Shown here piece by piece: positions 33,380 through 41,085 of a stretch of 49,899 bases of DNA. The translations under genes were made by a program, and so were the position numbers. Origin of the DNA: an uncultured Eubacteriales bacterium. Lineage in GTDB: Bacteria > Bacillota > Clostridia > Oscillospirales > Acutalibacteraceae. Each line of letters begins with the position of its first letter. Position 1 is the stretch's first letter. Location of the stretch: assembly GCA_934675165.1 (NCBI GenBank), contig CAKUPP010000008.1, positions 1 through 49,899 of the forward strand, written 5' to 3'. The notes below the pieces were generated by a model, which ran no database searches, had not been told where the DNA came from, and worked only from the letters and a program-made list of their open reading frames with translations.

Positions 33380-34486
33380 TTAATCAAAATCAAGGTAAAC
33401 AACCGCATTATCTCTGGCTCTGCCTGTACGTCCTTCTTTTCCTTTGCTGCCAGGCAATACCCAATAATTTGGATTTATTTCACCTCTCCTACCGCCAATT
33501 CCCGGACGACCTGTTTCCAAAACTGAGTTATCATTAGTAACTACTTTAAAAGATTTTCTATATATATCTATAACAGCTCCTGCTGATCCACCATTTCCAC
33601 CGTTCCCAGCGTCTCCGCCTCCAAATGGAAAATGCACAAGACTTTGATATCCACCATCTCCGCCATTTCCACCGTTTCCACCGATAACTCTTACATCATA
33701 AAACCTAATAACGCCCGATTCTCCTCTAAAAATAGAAACTGCATCTTTTCCATCTGCACCATTATAGTAATAAGGCGAATCTTTTTTGCCATCATTTCCT
33801 TTTTTAGCGTCAGCGCGTGTAATCAAACCGTTTTGAAAAAGAACATCCACATCGTCTAAATAACTATAAATATTTTTTTGTCTTACTTCTGTCACTGGAG
33901 GGTGCCAAAGTTTATACGTCTCTTCTTCTACCGTAGGTTTTACTTCTACCCTCTTTACAGAACCATCTACATCGTAAACCAGTTGATCCGGATGTTTGGT
34001 TACCTTTTTTTTAATTTCGTTTGAGTAGTAACCTTCACGCACTGTAACTTCATATGGTCGAACATCAGAAACAACTTTCTTACCAATAACTATCTGAGCT
34101 TCAGGGTCGTTAAGAACAATTCGGTGACCACCAAGATTTATTTGTACAGACTTTGATATCTCAAGGCCAAATGGCAAATAAATATCCCTTGTGACGACTA
34201 TCTTATCACCATCTTCAGATTTTTTTATCGCCTGGATAAATTCATAATCACTTCCAACCTCAAATGTACAGCTGATATTTCTATTTCTTTTTGATAAATT
34301 ACTACTTTCTTTTTTCTTTTCACACTTTTTTTCTGAATGTTTTGTATGAACAGACTCGGGTTCAATCAAATTTTTTTCAATGCTACATTCATCAGCCCAA
34401 ACATTAGCACCCAAACTCGCCACACCTAAAACGCTTGCTGCCAAAACAAATGACACTTTTTTCAAACTTTGAAATATCGTTTTCAT
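33380..34486 (-). CDS. Exported surface protein with beta-helix-like repeats and Gly/Asn-rich region
   Basis: The ORF encodes 368 residues from ATG 34486, chosen because AGGGGA lies at proper spacing; ATGs 6 and 18 bases upstream sit against or before it. The signal peptide ends GANVWADE. The first domain (about 75-150) has the pattern of pectate-lyase-like right-handed beta helices: DYEFIQAIKKSEDGDKIVV, then IYLPFGLEISKSVQINLGGH. After a Lys/Val-rich linker comes a stretch with GGNGGNGGDGG and GGGDAGNGGNGGSAGA, and later GRPGIGGRRG and SKGKEGRTGRA, recalling PE_PGRS- and collagen-like Gly runs. No cell-wall anchor such as LPxTG is seen. Adhesion or a structural surface role is inferred. It has its own promoter inside the nrdR terminus region. 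Confidence 0.72.
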   Translation of the reverse strand: MKTIFQSLKKVSFVLAASVLGVASLGANVWADECSIEKNLIEPESVHTKHSEKKCEKKKESSNLSKRNRNISCTFEVGSDYEFIQAIKKSEDGDKIVVTRDIYLPFGLEISKSVQINLGGHRIVLNDPEAQIVIGKKVVSDVRPYEVTVREGYYSNEIKKKVTKHPDQLVYDVDGSVKRVEVKPTVEEETYKLWHPPVTEVRQKNIYSYLDDVDVLFQNGLITRADAKKGNDGKKDSPYYYNGADGKDAVSIFRGESGVIRFYDVRVIGGNGGNGGDGGYQSLVHFPFGGGDAGNGGNGGSAGAVIDIYRKSFKVVTNDNSVLETGRPGIGGRRGEINPNYWVLPGSKGKEGRTGRARDNAVVYLDFD

Positions 34487-34560
34487 TAACATTCCCCTAT
34501 TCATTTCATTGTGTTTTAAAATTTACACACCACAGTAAGTTATTACCTCGGTTTAATGCT

Positions 34561-34590
34561 AGTATAACATTTCCCGCATTTAAATGTCAA
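34561..34590 (-). promoter_or_regulatory. Promoter for the Gly/Asn-rich surface protein
   Basis: A perfect TTGACA (34585-34590) and TATACT (34561-34566) are 18 bases apart on the minus strand, directly after the nrdR stop codon. The leader is about 70 bases. Confidence 0.65.
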
Positions 34591-34593
34591 ATA

Positions 34594-35052
34594 TTAATTT
34601 TCTTTTTGTAAAAAGGTTTTCAATTCATCCATAAATGCACTCACATCTTTAAATTCTCTATAAACAGAGGCAAACCTTATATATGCCACTTCATCTTTAT
34701 CGCGAAGCATATTCATGGACCATTCACCTATAGACGTGGATGGTATTTCCCGCTCAAGTGAATTTTGAGCACGAGCTTCTATTTCATCTGTCATTTTTTC
34801 AATTTCTTCAATTGAAATTGTTCTTTTTTCACAAGCTTTCATAAATCCTGAAAAAACTTTTTTTCTATCAAATTTTTCTCTACATCCATTTCTTTTTATG
34901 ACTATTATCGGTATATTTTCCACTACCTCATATGTTGTAAATCTTTTGAAACAATGCTCACACTCTCTACGACGTCGCACACGACATCCTTCATCTGCTG
35001 AACGAGATTCTATAACCTTGCAGCCTTCCAAACCACAATATGGGCACTTCAC
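34594..35052 (-). CDS. nrdR: Transcriptional repressor NrdR
   Basis: NrdR represses ribonucleotide reductase genes by sensing ATP/dATP. The 152-residue protein has the N-terminal zinc ribbon MKCPYCG, with its second pair in RRECEHCFKRFTTYE, followed by an ATP-cone domain (VIKRNGCREKFDRKKVFSGF) and the usual YIRFASVYREFKD. The start is GTG at 35052, seven bases after AGGAGG. It lies 11 bases after the Clp gene and ends the unit with cvpA-pgsA-clp. No nrd genes or NrdR boxes are seen in the window. Confidence 0.97.
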   Translation of the reverse strand: MKCPYCGLEGCKVIESRSADEGCRVRRRRECEHCFKRFTTYEVVENIPIIVIKRNGCREKFDRKKVFSGFMKACEKRTISIEEIEKMTDEIEARAQNSLEREIPSTSIGEWSMNMLRDKDEVAYIRFASVYREFKDVSAFMDELKTFLQKEN

Positions 35053-35063
35053 TTGTCTTCCTC

Positions 35064-37367
35064 CTAATTTTTATTTAACACAACGTCTAAATTTGGATTA
35101 GCTGTAAGTAAAATATTACCTATATCAAATCCACCATTTTGTATAATTTTTAAAGAAACCTTATCTTCAAGTTCCCGGCGAATTAAATTTCTTATATCTC
35201 TCGCCCCACTTTTACCATTTATTGACTTGTCGGCTAAAAATTCCAAAGCTTTTTCATCGTAGAATAAATTTATTCCCTTTTCTTTCAAAGAAGTTTTATA
35301 CTCATTAATTATAAGTTCAGCTATTTTTTTGTAGTCTTCTTTTTTCAGTTTATTAAATATTACAATTTCATCTACTCTACCAATAAACTCAGGACGCAAA
35401 AATTCTTTGAGAGATTTCATTATCTTTTCCTTAACAGCTTCATCTTCACTTTTTGCAAATCCCAAAGAACTGTCTTTCACATTACTTCCAGCATTTGAAG
35501 TCATGACTATTACAGTGTTTTCAAAATTTACATTTCTTCCATGTGAATCCGTTATTTTGCCTTCATCCAATACTTGTAAAAGTATATTCATAACATCTGG
35601 GTGAGCTTTTTCTATTTCATCAAAAAGTATTACAGAGTATGGCCGTTGCCTTACTTTTTCCGTAAGTTGACCAGCTTCATCGTACCCTACATATCCTGGA
35701 GGAGAACCTACTATTTTTGACGCAGAATGTTTTTCCATATATTCAGACATATCCAAACGAATGAGCGCATCAGGAGAATCAAATAATTCTTCGGTTAATG
35801 CCTTAACAAGTTCTGTTTTACCAACTCCCGTGGAACCTACAAATATAAACGATGCAGGTCTGCGACGTAAACCGAGTCTTAACCTATTTCTTCTTATAGC
35901 AGCCGCAACAACATTTATCGCCTCATCTTGCCCTATTATCTTCTTCTTTAGATCATCTTCAATATGCTCAAGCTTTTTAAATTCATTTTCTTGAATTTTA
36001 GAAGATGGTATTCCCGTCCAAAGCTCAATGACGCGTGCTATATCTGACTCTGATACTTCCTTATTAAATGCAACTAATTCTAATTTTTTACGTTCCTCAG
36101 AACTTTTTGCCATTTTACATCTTATGTCAGCCAAACGCTCATAATCGATTTTTTCTTCTTCAGATAATATTTTTTCTTCTTTTTTTAACTTTTCAATTTC
36201 GGAAGTCAGAACATCATATTTTACAAGATCCTTATTATTGAGTGCACAATACGTAGCAGATTCATCCATTAAATCAATTGCCTTATCCGGTAAAAATCTA
36301 TCTGTAATATATCTCTCTGACAAAACCACCATTCTATTAACAATATAATCAGAGATTTTTACGCGATGATGTTTTTCGTAATACTCTTTAACTCCTTTAA
36401 GCATTTCAACAGATTCATCAATGGAAGGTTCACTTACTTTTACTGGTTGAAAACGACGCTCCAATGCAGCATCTTTTTCTATGTGTTTGCGATATTCCTC
36501 AAACGTAGTTGCACCTATTACCTGTATCTCACCTCTTGAAAGCGCAGGTTTTAATATATTTGCTGCGTTCATAGTTCCATCAGAATCTCCTGTACCAACG
36601 AGATTATGAACTTCATCTATAAACAAAATTATATTTTTCTCTTTTTTTACCTCTTCAATCAACCCTTTAATACGACTCTCAAATTGACCTCTGAACTGTG
36701 TTCCTGCAACCAAAGAAGTTAAATCTAAAAGATAAATTTCTTTATTTTTCAGTCTGTGTGGAACATCTCCACTACTTATTTTTAAAGCTAACCCCTCAAC
36801 AATTGCCGTTTTACCAACTCCTGGTTGCCCTATGAGACATGGATTGTTTTTAGTCCTACGACACAAAATTTGAATAGTCCGATTTATTTCTTTATCTCTG
36901 CCTATTACTTTATCCAATTCTCCATTTTTAGCACGCTCAGTTAAATTGGTGCAATACATCCCCAGATGTTTCCTTTTTGATTTTTTGTTTGATTTTTTTG
37001 CATCGCTTTCCCCATTTTTTCCATTACGTTCTCCACCAAAACCATCTTTACCAGGAAAAATCATATTGGAAAACAAACCTTTAATAAACGGAAATGTCGT
37101 AGCACCACCTTTAATAAAATCATCATCGTTTTCTGACTCGGCATCATCAGAATCTACATTTGATTCCGTATTTAAAAATTCAGAAAACTGATCTTGCATA
37201 TCAGAAAATTCTTCAGCCGATACACCCATTTTATTTAACATGTCTTCAACAGGTTTAACTCCTATTTCCTTTGCGCAAGGAGCACAAAGTCCTTCAGTCT
37301 CCGAAGGAGTTTTGGTAGAAGAAACAAATACAACCGCCGTCCTCTTTTTACATCTGGAACAAAGCAT
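35064..37367 (-). CDS. Clp ATPase with N-terminal zinc finger (ClpE/ClpC type)
   Basis: A AAA+ unfoldase that feeds proteins to ClpP. The N-terminus is a zinc finger, MLCSRCKK with the second pair CAPCAKE, as in ClpE and McsA-like proteins, in place of the ClpC N-domain. A flexible acidic/Gly linker (about 65-135) follows. The first AAA+ domain has GQPGVGKT and ILFIDEVHN, the UVR-type middle region follows (KLKKEEKILSEEEKIDYERL), and the second AAA+ domain has GSTGVGKT and VILFDEIEKAHP. The 767-residue protein starts at ATG 37367, where AAGGAG lies seven bases upstream; a longer frame runs back toward pgsA without a ribosome site. No CtsR box is evident upstream. Clostridial relatives with this layout are usually just named ClpATP-binding subunit. 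Confidence 0.9.
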   Translation of the reverse strand: MLCSRCKKRTAVVFVSSTKTPSETEGLCAPCAKEIGVKPVEDMLNKMGVSAEEFSDMQDQFSEFLNTESNVDSDDAESENDDDFIKGGATTFPFIKGLFSNMIFPGKDGFGGERNGKNGESDAKKSNKKSKRKHLGMYCTNLTERAKNGELDKVIGRDKEINRTIQILCRRTKNNPCLIGQPGVGKTAIVEGLALKISSGDVPHRLKNKEIYLLDLTSLVAGTQFRGQFESRIKGLIEEVKKEKNIILFIDEVHNLVGTGDSDGTMNAANILKPALSRGEIQVIGATTFEEYRKHIEKDAALERRFQPVKVSEPSIDESVEMLKGVKEYYEKHHRVKISDYIVNRMVVLSERYITDRFLPDKAIDLMDESATYCALNNKDLVKYDVLTSEIEKLKKEEKILSEEEKIDYERLADIRCKMAKSSEERKKLELVAFNKEVSESDIARVIELWTGIPSSKIQENEFKKLEHIEDDLKKKIIGQDEAINVVAAAIRRNRLRLGLRRRPASFIFVGSTGVGKTELVKALTEELFDSPDALIRLDMSEYMEKHSASKIVGSPPGYVGYDEAGQLTEKVRQRPYSVILFDEIEKAHPDVMNILLQVLDEGKITDSHGRNVNFENTVIVMTSNAGSNVKDSSLGFAKSEDEAVKEKIMKSLKEFLRPEFIGRVDEIVIFNKLKKEDYKKIAELIINEYKTSLKEKGINLFYDEKALEFLADKSINGKSGARDIRNLIRRELEDKVSLKIIQNGGFDIGNILLTANPNLDVVLNKN

Positions 37368-37407
37368 AACATTACTCCTTACTATATTTATTTTTATGTT
37401 AATGTAG

Positions 37408-38007
37408 TTAATTTTTTCTATTTTTAAATAAATCAAAACATACATTCTTACTCTTTATCATAATTTTAAAAATTTCAAAATATCGATACAATGAATACAA
37501 CATGCAAAAAGCTGTTACAAACATTAAACCCAAATTCAAATAATCACTATCAAAATTCCAAACTGCTTTTAAAACAATTATCAATATAACAGATATATAA
37601 AAAACAACTGTAGACACTTTTCCATACCATTTTGCAGCTGGTGGCACAAGTTTTTTCTTCAAAAGTACTATTCCAGCCAAAAGCATTAATACTTCTTTAA
37701 CTATTAAAATTATCATAAATGGAAACGTTTTAGGAAATTTTATACCCACATAGAGCATAACAGCTACCAAAGTAAGTTTATCTGCCGTAGGGTCAAGCAT
37801 CTTACCGATTTTAGTCACCTGGCCTAATTTTCTTGCTATAAACCCATCAAACAAATCACTTATTCCTGACAATACCAAAACCAAACCAGCCATAGTGTAA
37901 TTATCATGCTTAGCTGCACATACAAACGGAATCAAAAATATTATCCGCATCAATGAAATAACGTTAGGTATGTTAAAATTTTCTTTTATGTAATCTAATT
38001 TTTTCAC
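37408..38007 (-). CDS. pgsA: CDP-diacylglycerol-glycerol-3-phosphate 3-phosphatidyltransferase
   Basis: PgsA makes phosphatidylglycerol phosphate, the first committed step toward phosphatidylglycerol and cardiolipin. The CDP-alcohol phosphotransferase motif is complete: SDLFDGFIARKLGQ followed by GKMLDPTADK, giving the D-x2-D-G-x2-A-R-x8-G-x3-D-x3-D pattern. About five membrane helices and a length of 199 residues fit the family. The substrate (glycerol-3-phosphate) is inferred from PNVISLMRI at the N-terminus and from length. It lies 32 bases after cvpA and 40 bases before clp in one unit. Confidence 0.93.
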   Translation of the reverse strand: MKKLDYIKENFNIPNVISLMRIIFLIPFVCAAKHDNYTMAGLVLVLSGISDLFDGFIARKLGQVTKIGKMLDPTADKLTLVAVMLYVGIKFPKTFPFMIILIVKEVLMLLAGIVLLKKKLVPPAAKWYGKVSTVVFYISVILIIVLKAVWNFDSDYLNLGLMFVTAFCMLYSLYRYFEIFKIMIKSKNVCFDLFKNRKN

Positions 38008-38039
38008 TTCTTAAAACACTCCGCATATATATCAAATAA

Positions 38040-38723
38040 TCAAATTTTATTAAAAAATCCATAAATAGGGTTAACATTATATATTTCTTTAAACACTACA
38101 GTAGCTGAAATATTTTCGTGCGCAAATATCTCTGGAACTTTACATCCCATAGAAATCATAACTTTCAAACAACACATAAAAACCATAATTACCAAATATC
38201 CCGTAAACGCTCCAAAAAATCCTCCTATAATACTATCTGCACTTTTGAGTTTTCCACTAGACAGCATACCGGATACCCATTTAACAATCAAGTTTAAAAT
38301 CACAAAAGCCACTACAACGCATAAAGGCTTTAAAACACCACAAACTGCAGGCTTTATCAAAATTAGTACTTGGTTAGGAATACAATCTGCTGCACTACTA
38401 TTTATAATATGGTTAACTTTCTCAGGTGTTATTCCATAGGCAGGAAAAAAATTTAAAATAAACTTTGGAAATACTTTAAACAAACTTGAATAATCAATTT
38501 TACCACTACTTACAACACTGAGTAATTTATTTTTTACAGACGGCTGAATCATATTTGAATAAATAAAATCTGACGCTATACTAGAAAAATAAATCGAAAA
38601 TACTGTTGCAAAAAGTGACCCTATTAGCGAAATAAATGATTTAATAACTCCTTTTTTAAATCCAACAACTACAAAAACAGCGAAAAATAAAATAATGCCT
38701 ACATCCAACACAAGAGCATTCAA
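38040..38723 (-). CDS. CvpA family membrane protein
   Basis: The protein has 227 residues with four membrane helices. The N-terminal LVLDVGIILFFAVFVVVGFKKGVIKSF is the CvpA family start, and AFVILNLIVKWVSGML with SADSIIGGFFGAFTGYLVI gives the rest. Family members are linked to colicin V production in E. coli and to envelope stress; the role in Firmicutes is unclear. The start is TTG at 38723, seven to eight bases after GGAGG. It follows the presumed 6S RNA and begins the cvpA-pgsA-clp-nrdR unit. Confidence 0.88.
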   Translation of the reverse strand: MNALVLDVGIILFFAVFVVVGFKKGVIKSFISLIGSLFATVFSIYFSSIASDFIYSNMIQPSVKNKLLSVVSSGKIDYSSLFKVFPKFILNFFPAYGITPEKVNHIINSSAADCIPNQVLILIKPAVCGVLKPLCVVVAFVILNLIVKWVSGMLSSGKLKSADSIIGGFFGAFTGYLVIMVFMCCLKVMISMGCKVPEIFAHENISATVVFKEIYNVNPIYGFFNKI

Positions 38724-38820
38724 ATAAATTCCTCCAATTTATAAAACGGGAAACCCCTTTACATAATATCATAAAATTTTTTCATATACAAATTTATAAT
38801 CCAATAAAAAATAAAAATCC

Positions 38821-38995
38821 GCTTAAACGTATCGTGACCTAGATAACCTGCAACTTATAAAGCAGGTGGGTGCCCTCCCCATATCTTCGCGCTCCCTTCG
38901 TTTGGCACAAAGCCAAGAGGTCTGCAATCCAATACAGGAGCCGAACTCCCTATTAAATCTTGTAGGGTTATATGGCCACAGTCCGCGATTTAAGC
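38821..38995 (-). ncRNA. ssrS: Structured RNA, probably 6S RNA (SsrS)
   Basis: The stretch is much richer in G+C than its flanks and has no open frame. Read on the minus strand, GCTTAAA at the 5' end pairs with TTTAAGC at the 3' end. Inside it GTGGCC pairs with GGTCAC and ATAACC with GGTTAT, giving a long closing arm. A terminal hairpin TTGGC/GCCAA lies in the middle and ACCTGC/GCAGGT near the 3' side, next to GGGCACCCACC. A T-rich tail follows the last stem, and a TAAAAT -10 box (39001-39006) places the start near 38995. The length of about 175 bases and the rod with internal loops fit 6S RNA, which sequesters RNA polymerase. Assignment is by shape and context, not by a model search. Confidence 0.6.
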
Positions 38996-39022
38996 AGAAA
39001 ATTTTACCGCAATATAAAAAGA

Positions 39023-39304
39023 TTAATGTATTTCTCCAATTCTTCCTTCAAACTGTTTAGAAAGATCGTTAAGAAGATCTTTATCAGTAACTTCCAAAAG
39101 TTGTTCTTCACCGTCTTCTTCAACAATTTTAAATATAAAATATATTTCCTCGTTATCCATTCCGACATCTGGAATTTCAAACCGTGGCATCAAAGCATAA
39201 AATCTTCCTTGCGAATTCTCTATAAAATCCAACACTTCAAATTCTCTTTCTACTTTATCATCATCAATCAGTGTAACGGTGTCAATTGGTAAACTTTCAT
39301 CCAT
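39023..39304 (-). CDS. DUF1292 family protein
   Basis: This 93-residue acidic protein of the DUF1292 (YrzB-like) family has TVTLIDDDKVEREFEVLDFI, then GRFYALMPRF and EEIYFIFKIVEEDGEEQLL, the two-strand pattern of the family. The role is unknown; relatives usually lie with ruvX, ireB and mltG. ATG 39304 is chosen because GGAGG is seven bases upstream; the frame continues nine codons further without a ribosome site. It has a good promoter and its stop lies about 28 bases before the presumed 6S RNA start. Confidence 0.9.
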   Translation of the reverse strand: MDESLPIDTVTLIDDDKVEREFEVLDFIENSQGRFYALMPRFEIPDVGMDNEEIYFIFKIVEEDGEEQLLEVTDKDLLNDLSKQFEGRIGEIH

Positions 39305-39359
39305 TAAAAAACCTCCTGTCTTAAATATCAAACATTACTAATTTATAATCACAAATACT

Positions 39360-39388
39360 ATTTTAATTACATTATACTATATAGTCAA
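39360..39388 (-). promoter_or_regulatory. Promoter for the DUF1292 gene
   Basis: TTGACT (39383-39388) and TAAAAT (39360-39365) are 17 bases apart on the minus strand. It diverges from the promoter at 39468-39495. Confidence 0.6.
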
Positions 39389-39467
39389 TCTAATTATTTA
39401 TTATTTTTTTAAATTATCAATTTTTTTTAAAATTTGCTTTGTTTTAAAGCACTTTGTACAAAAAGGG

Positions 39468-39495
39468 TTGATTTTTTCAAAAAATAATTTATAAT
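39468..39495 (+). promoter_or_regulatory. Promoter for the gene at 39528
   Basis: TTGATT (39468-39473) and a perfect TATAAT (39490-39495) are 16 bases apart, 33 bases before the start codon. Confidence 0.6.
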
Positions 39496-39527
39496 ATATA
39501 TTATTCAAAACGAGAGGATATGGTGTC

Positions 39528-39854
39528 ATGGACGAAAAAAGACTACAACAATTGTTAAACAACGATGAATTTATAGAAAAAATCTTAACAGCAGCAACCG
39601 TCGATGAAATGCAATTACTCTTTTCAAGTCACGGATGCAAAGTATCTGAAAAAGAAATCCAAATGATAATAGACTCATTGGAAAAAGCTATTGAAGATAC
39701 ACCAATCGTCATATCAGAAAATAACAACATCGCAGGCGGTACTGACATCAACAAAACAACCAATACAACTTTATTACCATTGATGCCAGGAATAACCACT
39801 TCAGAATGTGAAAATATAAGAGAAAGTTTGTTAAATCAAAATACCAAAAACTAA
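39528..39854 (+). CDS. Small protein with Nif11-leader-like pattern
   Basis: This 108-residue protein starts MDEKRLQQLLNNDEFIEKIL and continues TVDEMQLLFSSHGCKVSEKEI, the same order of features (short helix with DEEF-like acidic patch, TxxE helix, G-turn followed by SEKE) seen in Nif11/NHLP leader peptides. The rest is a Thr/Asn-rich low-complexity tail (GGTDINKTTNTTLLPLMPG) with one Cys and no enzyme nearby. It may be a RiPP precursor or simply a small helical protein; I cannot decide. The ATG lies 13 bases after a GAGAGGA ribosome site. Its terminator lies inside the 3' end of dnaJ on the other strand. Confidence 0.6.
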   Translation: MDEKRLQQLLNNDEFIEKILTAATVDEMQLLFSSHGCKVSEKEIQMIIDSLEKAIEDTPIVISENNNIAGGTDINKTTNTTLLPLMPGITTSECENIRESLLNQNTKN

Positions 39855-39861
39855 CATACCT

Positions 39862-41016
39862 TTAAAATATACTTTTCAATCTATCAAAAAAAGATTTCCT
39901 TTTTTGATAGTTTTTTTCTGTAAGACTTTTTTCGAAATTATTTAACATATTCTTTTGACTAATAGATAAATTCCTCGGAACTTCAACATGCACACGTATA
40001 TACTGGTCACCAACGCCACGGCCATGAAGTTTCTGTATGCCTTTACCTTTTAATTTAAATATATCATCATTTTGAGTTCCTTCGTGAATGTGGCACTCTG
40101 CTTTTCCATCAATAGTTGGTACAACTATATCTGCACCTAACGCAGCTTGTGCATACGTAATTGGTACTTCGCACCAAATATCATAATCCTTACGCGTAAA
40201 AAAAGCATGAGACGAAACATTTACATATATCTGCAAATCGCCATTTTCTCCACCATTTTTACCTGCATTACCTTTACCAGAAATATTTAAAATTTGCTTA
40301 CTGCTTATCCCTGCCGGAATATTAACCTGAATTTTTTTCCGACTTCTAACCTTACCTTTACCAGCACATTTCAAACACGGAGAATCAATGACTTTACCAC
40401 TTCCGGCACATTTGTCACATGTACGAGAAGTTTGCATAACTCCAAATGGTGTACGCTGATTAACAGTAACGTGACCTGATCCGCCACAAGACGGGCATAC
40501 TCGAGGTGATGTACCTTTTCTAGCACCAGAGCCACTACAATCGGAACAGTTCTCTACTGCACTATATGTTACCTCTTTTGTGCATCCCTTAGCAGCTTCA
40601 AGGAATGTGATTGTCACTTCACACTCAACATCTTCTCCTCTTTTTGGAAAATTGGAATTGCTTCTAGTTCTTCCGCCACCAAACCCGCCAAAAAAGCTAC
40701 TGAAAATATCGCCTAAATCTATATCTTGCCCAAATGGGCTCGAACCATAATAACTATAACCACCATTTTGAGCTCCGCCATACCCTGGATCTGTACCGGC
40801 ATGCCCAAATTGATCATAACGAGCTTTTTTAGTTTGATCCGAAAGCACATCATATGCTTCATTAACTTCTTTGAATTTCTGTTCTGCTTGTTTATCACCC
40901 GGATTCAAATCAGGATGATATTTTTTAGCAAGTTTTCTATATGCCTTTTTAATCTCATCCGTACTCGCACTTTTTTCAACACCTAAAACTTCATAATAAT
41001 CACGTTTTTCCGACAA
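39862..41016 (-). CDS. dnaJ: Chaperone DnaJ
   Basis: This is the type I J-protein cochaperone of DnaK. J-domain with HPD (YHPDLNPGDK), Gly/Phe-rich region (GGYSYYGSSPFGQDIDLGD), four CxxCxGxG zinc repeats starting at CSDCSGSGARKG, and two C-terminal substrate-binding domains. 384 residues is normal. The start is TTG at 41016 (MSEKRDYYEVLGV), nine bases after GGGGTG; a GTG at 41028 overlaps that site. It follows dnaK after 69 bases that contain a perfect hairpin. Its last codons contain a terminator for the opposite-strand gene. Confidence 0.97.
   Translation of the reverse strand: MSEKRDYYEVLGVEKSASTDEIKKAYRKLAKKYHPDLNPGDKQAEQKFKEVNEAYDVLSDQTKKARYDQFGHAGTDPGYGGAQNGGYSYYGSSPFGQDIDLGDIFSSFFGGFGGGRTRSNSNFPKRGEDVECEVTITFLEAAKGCTKEVTYSAVENCSDCSGSGARKGTSPRVCPSCGGSGHVTVNQRTPFGVMQTSRTCDKCAGSGKVIDSPCLKCAGKGKVRSRKKIQVNIPAGISSKQILNISGKGNAGKNGGENGDLQIYVNVSSHAFFTRKDYDIWCEVPITYAQAALGADIVVPTIDGKAECHIHEGTQNDDIFKLKGKGIQKLHGRGVGDQYIRVHVEVPRNLSISQKNMLNNFEKSLTEKNYQKRKSFFDRLKSIF
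39881..39917 (+). terminator. Terminator of the 39528 gene, embedded in the dnaJ 3' end
   Basis: CTATCAAAAAA and TTTTTTGATAG pair around a short loop and are followed by seven Ts on the + strand. The element lies inside codons for the last residues of DnaJ (KRKSFFDRLK). Confidence 0.75.
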
Positions 41017-41042
41017 GCCTATTTTCACCCCTTATTCCAAAA

Positions 41043-41074
41043 TTACCCCTGCCCCAGATAAAAGGCAGGGGTAA
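41043..41074 (-). terminator. Strong hairpin between dnaK and dnaJ
   Basis: TTACCCCTGCC pairs perfectly with GGCAGGGGTAA around a ten-base loop. Only TTTT follows on the minus strand, so partial termination or an mRNA-processing site that lowers dnaJ relative to dnaK is likely. Confidence 0.75.
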
Positions 41075-41085
41075 CAAAAATTTTA

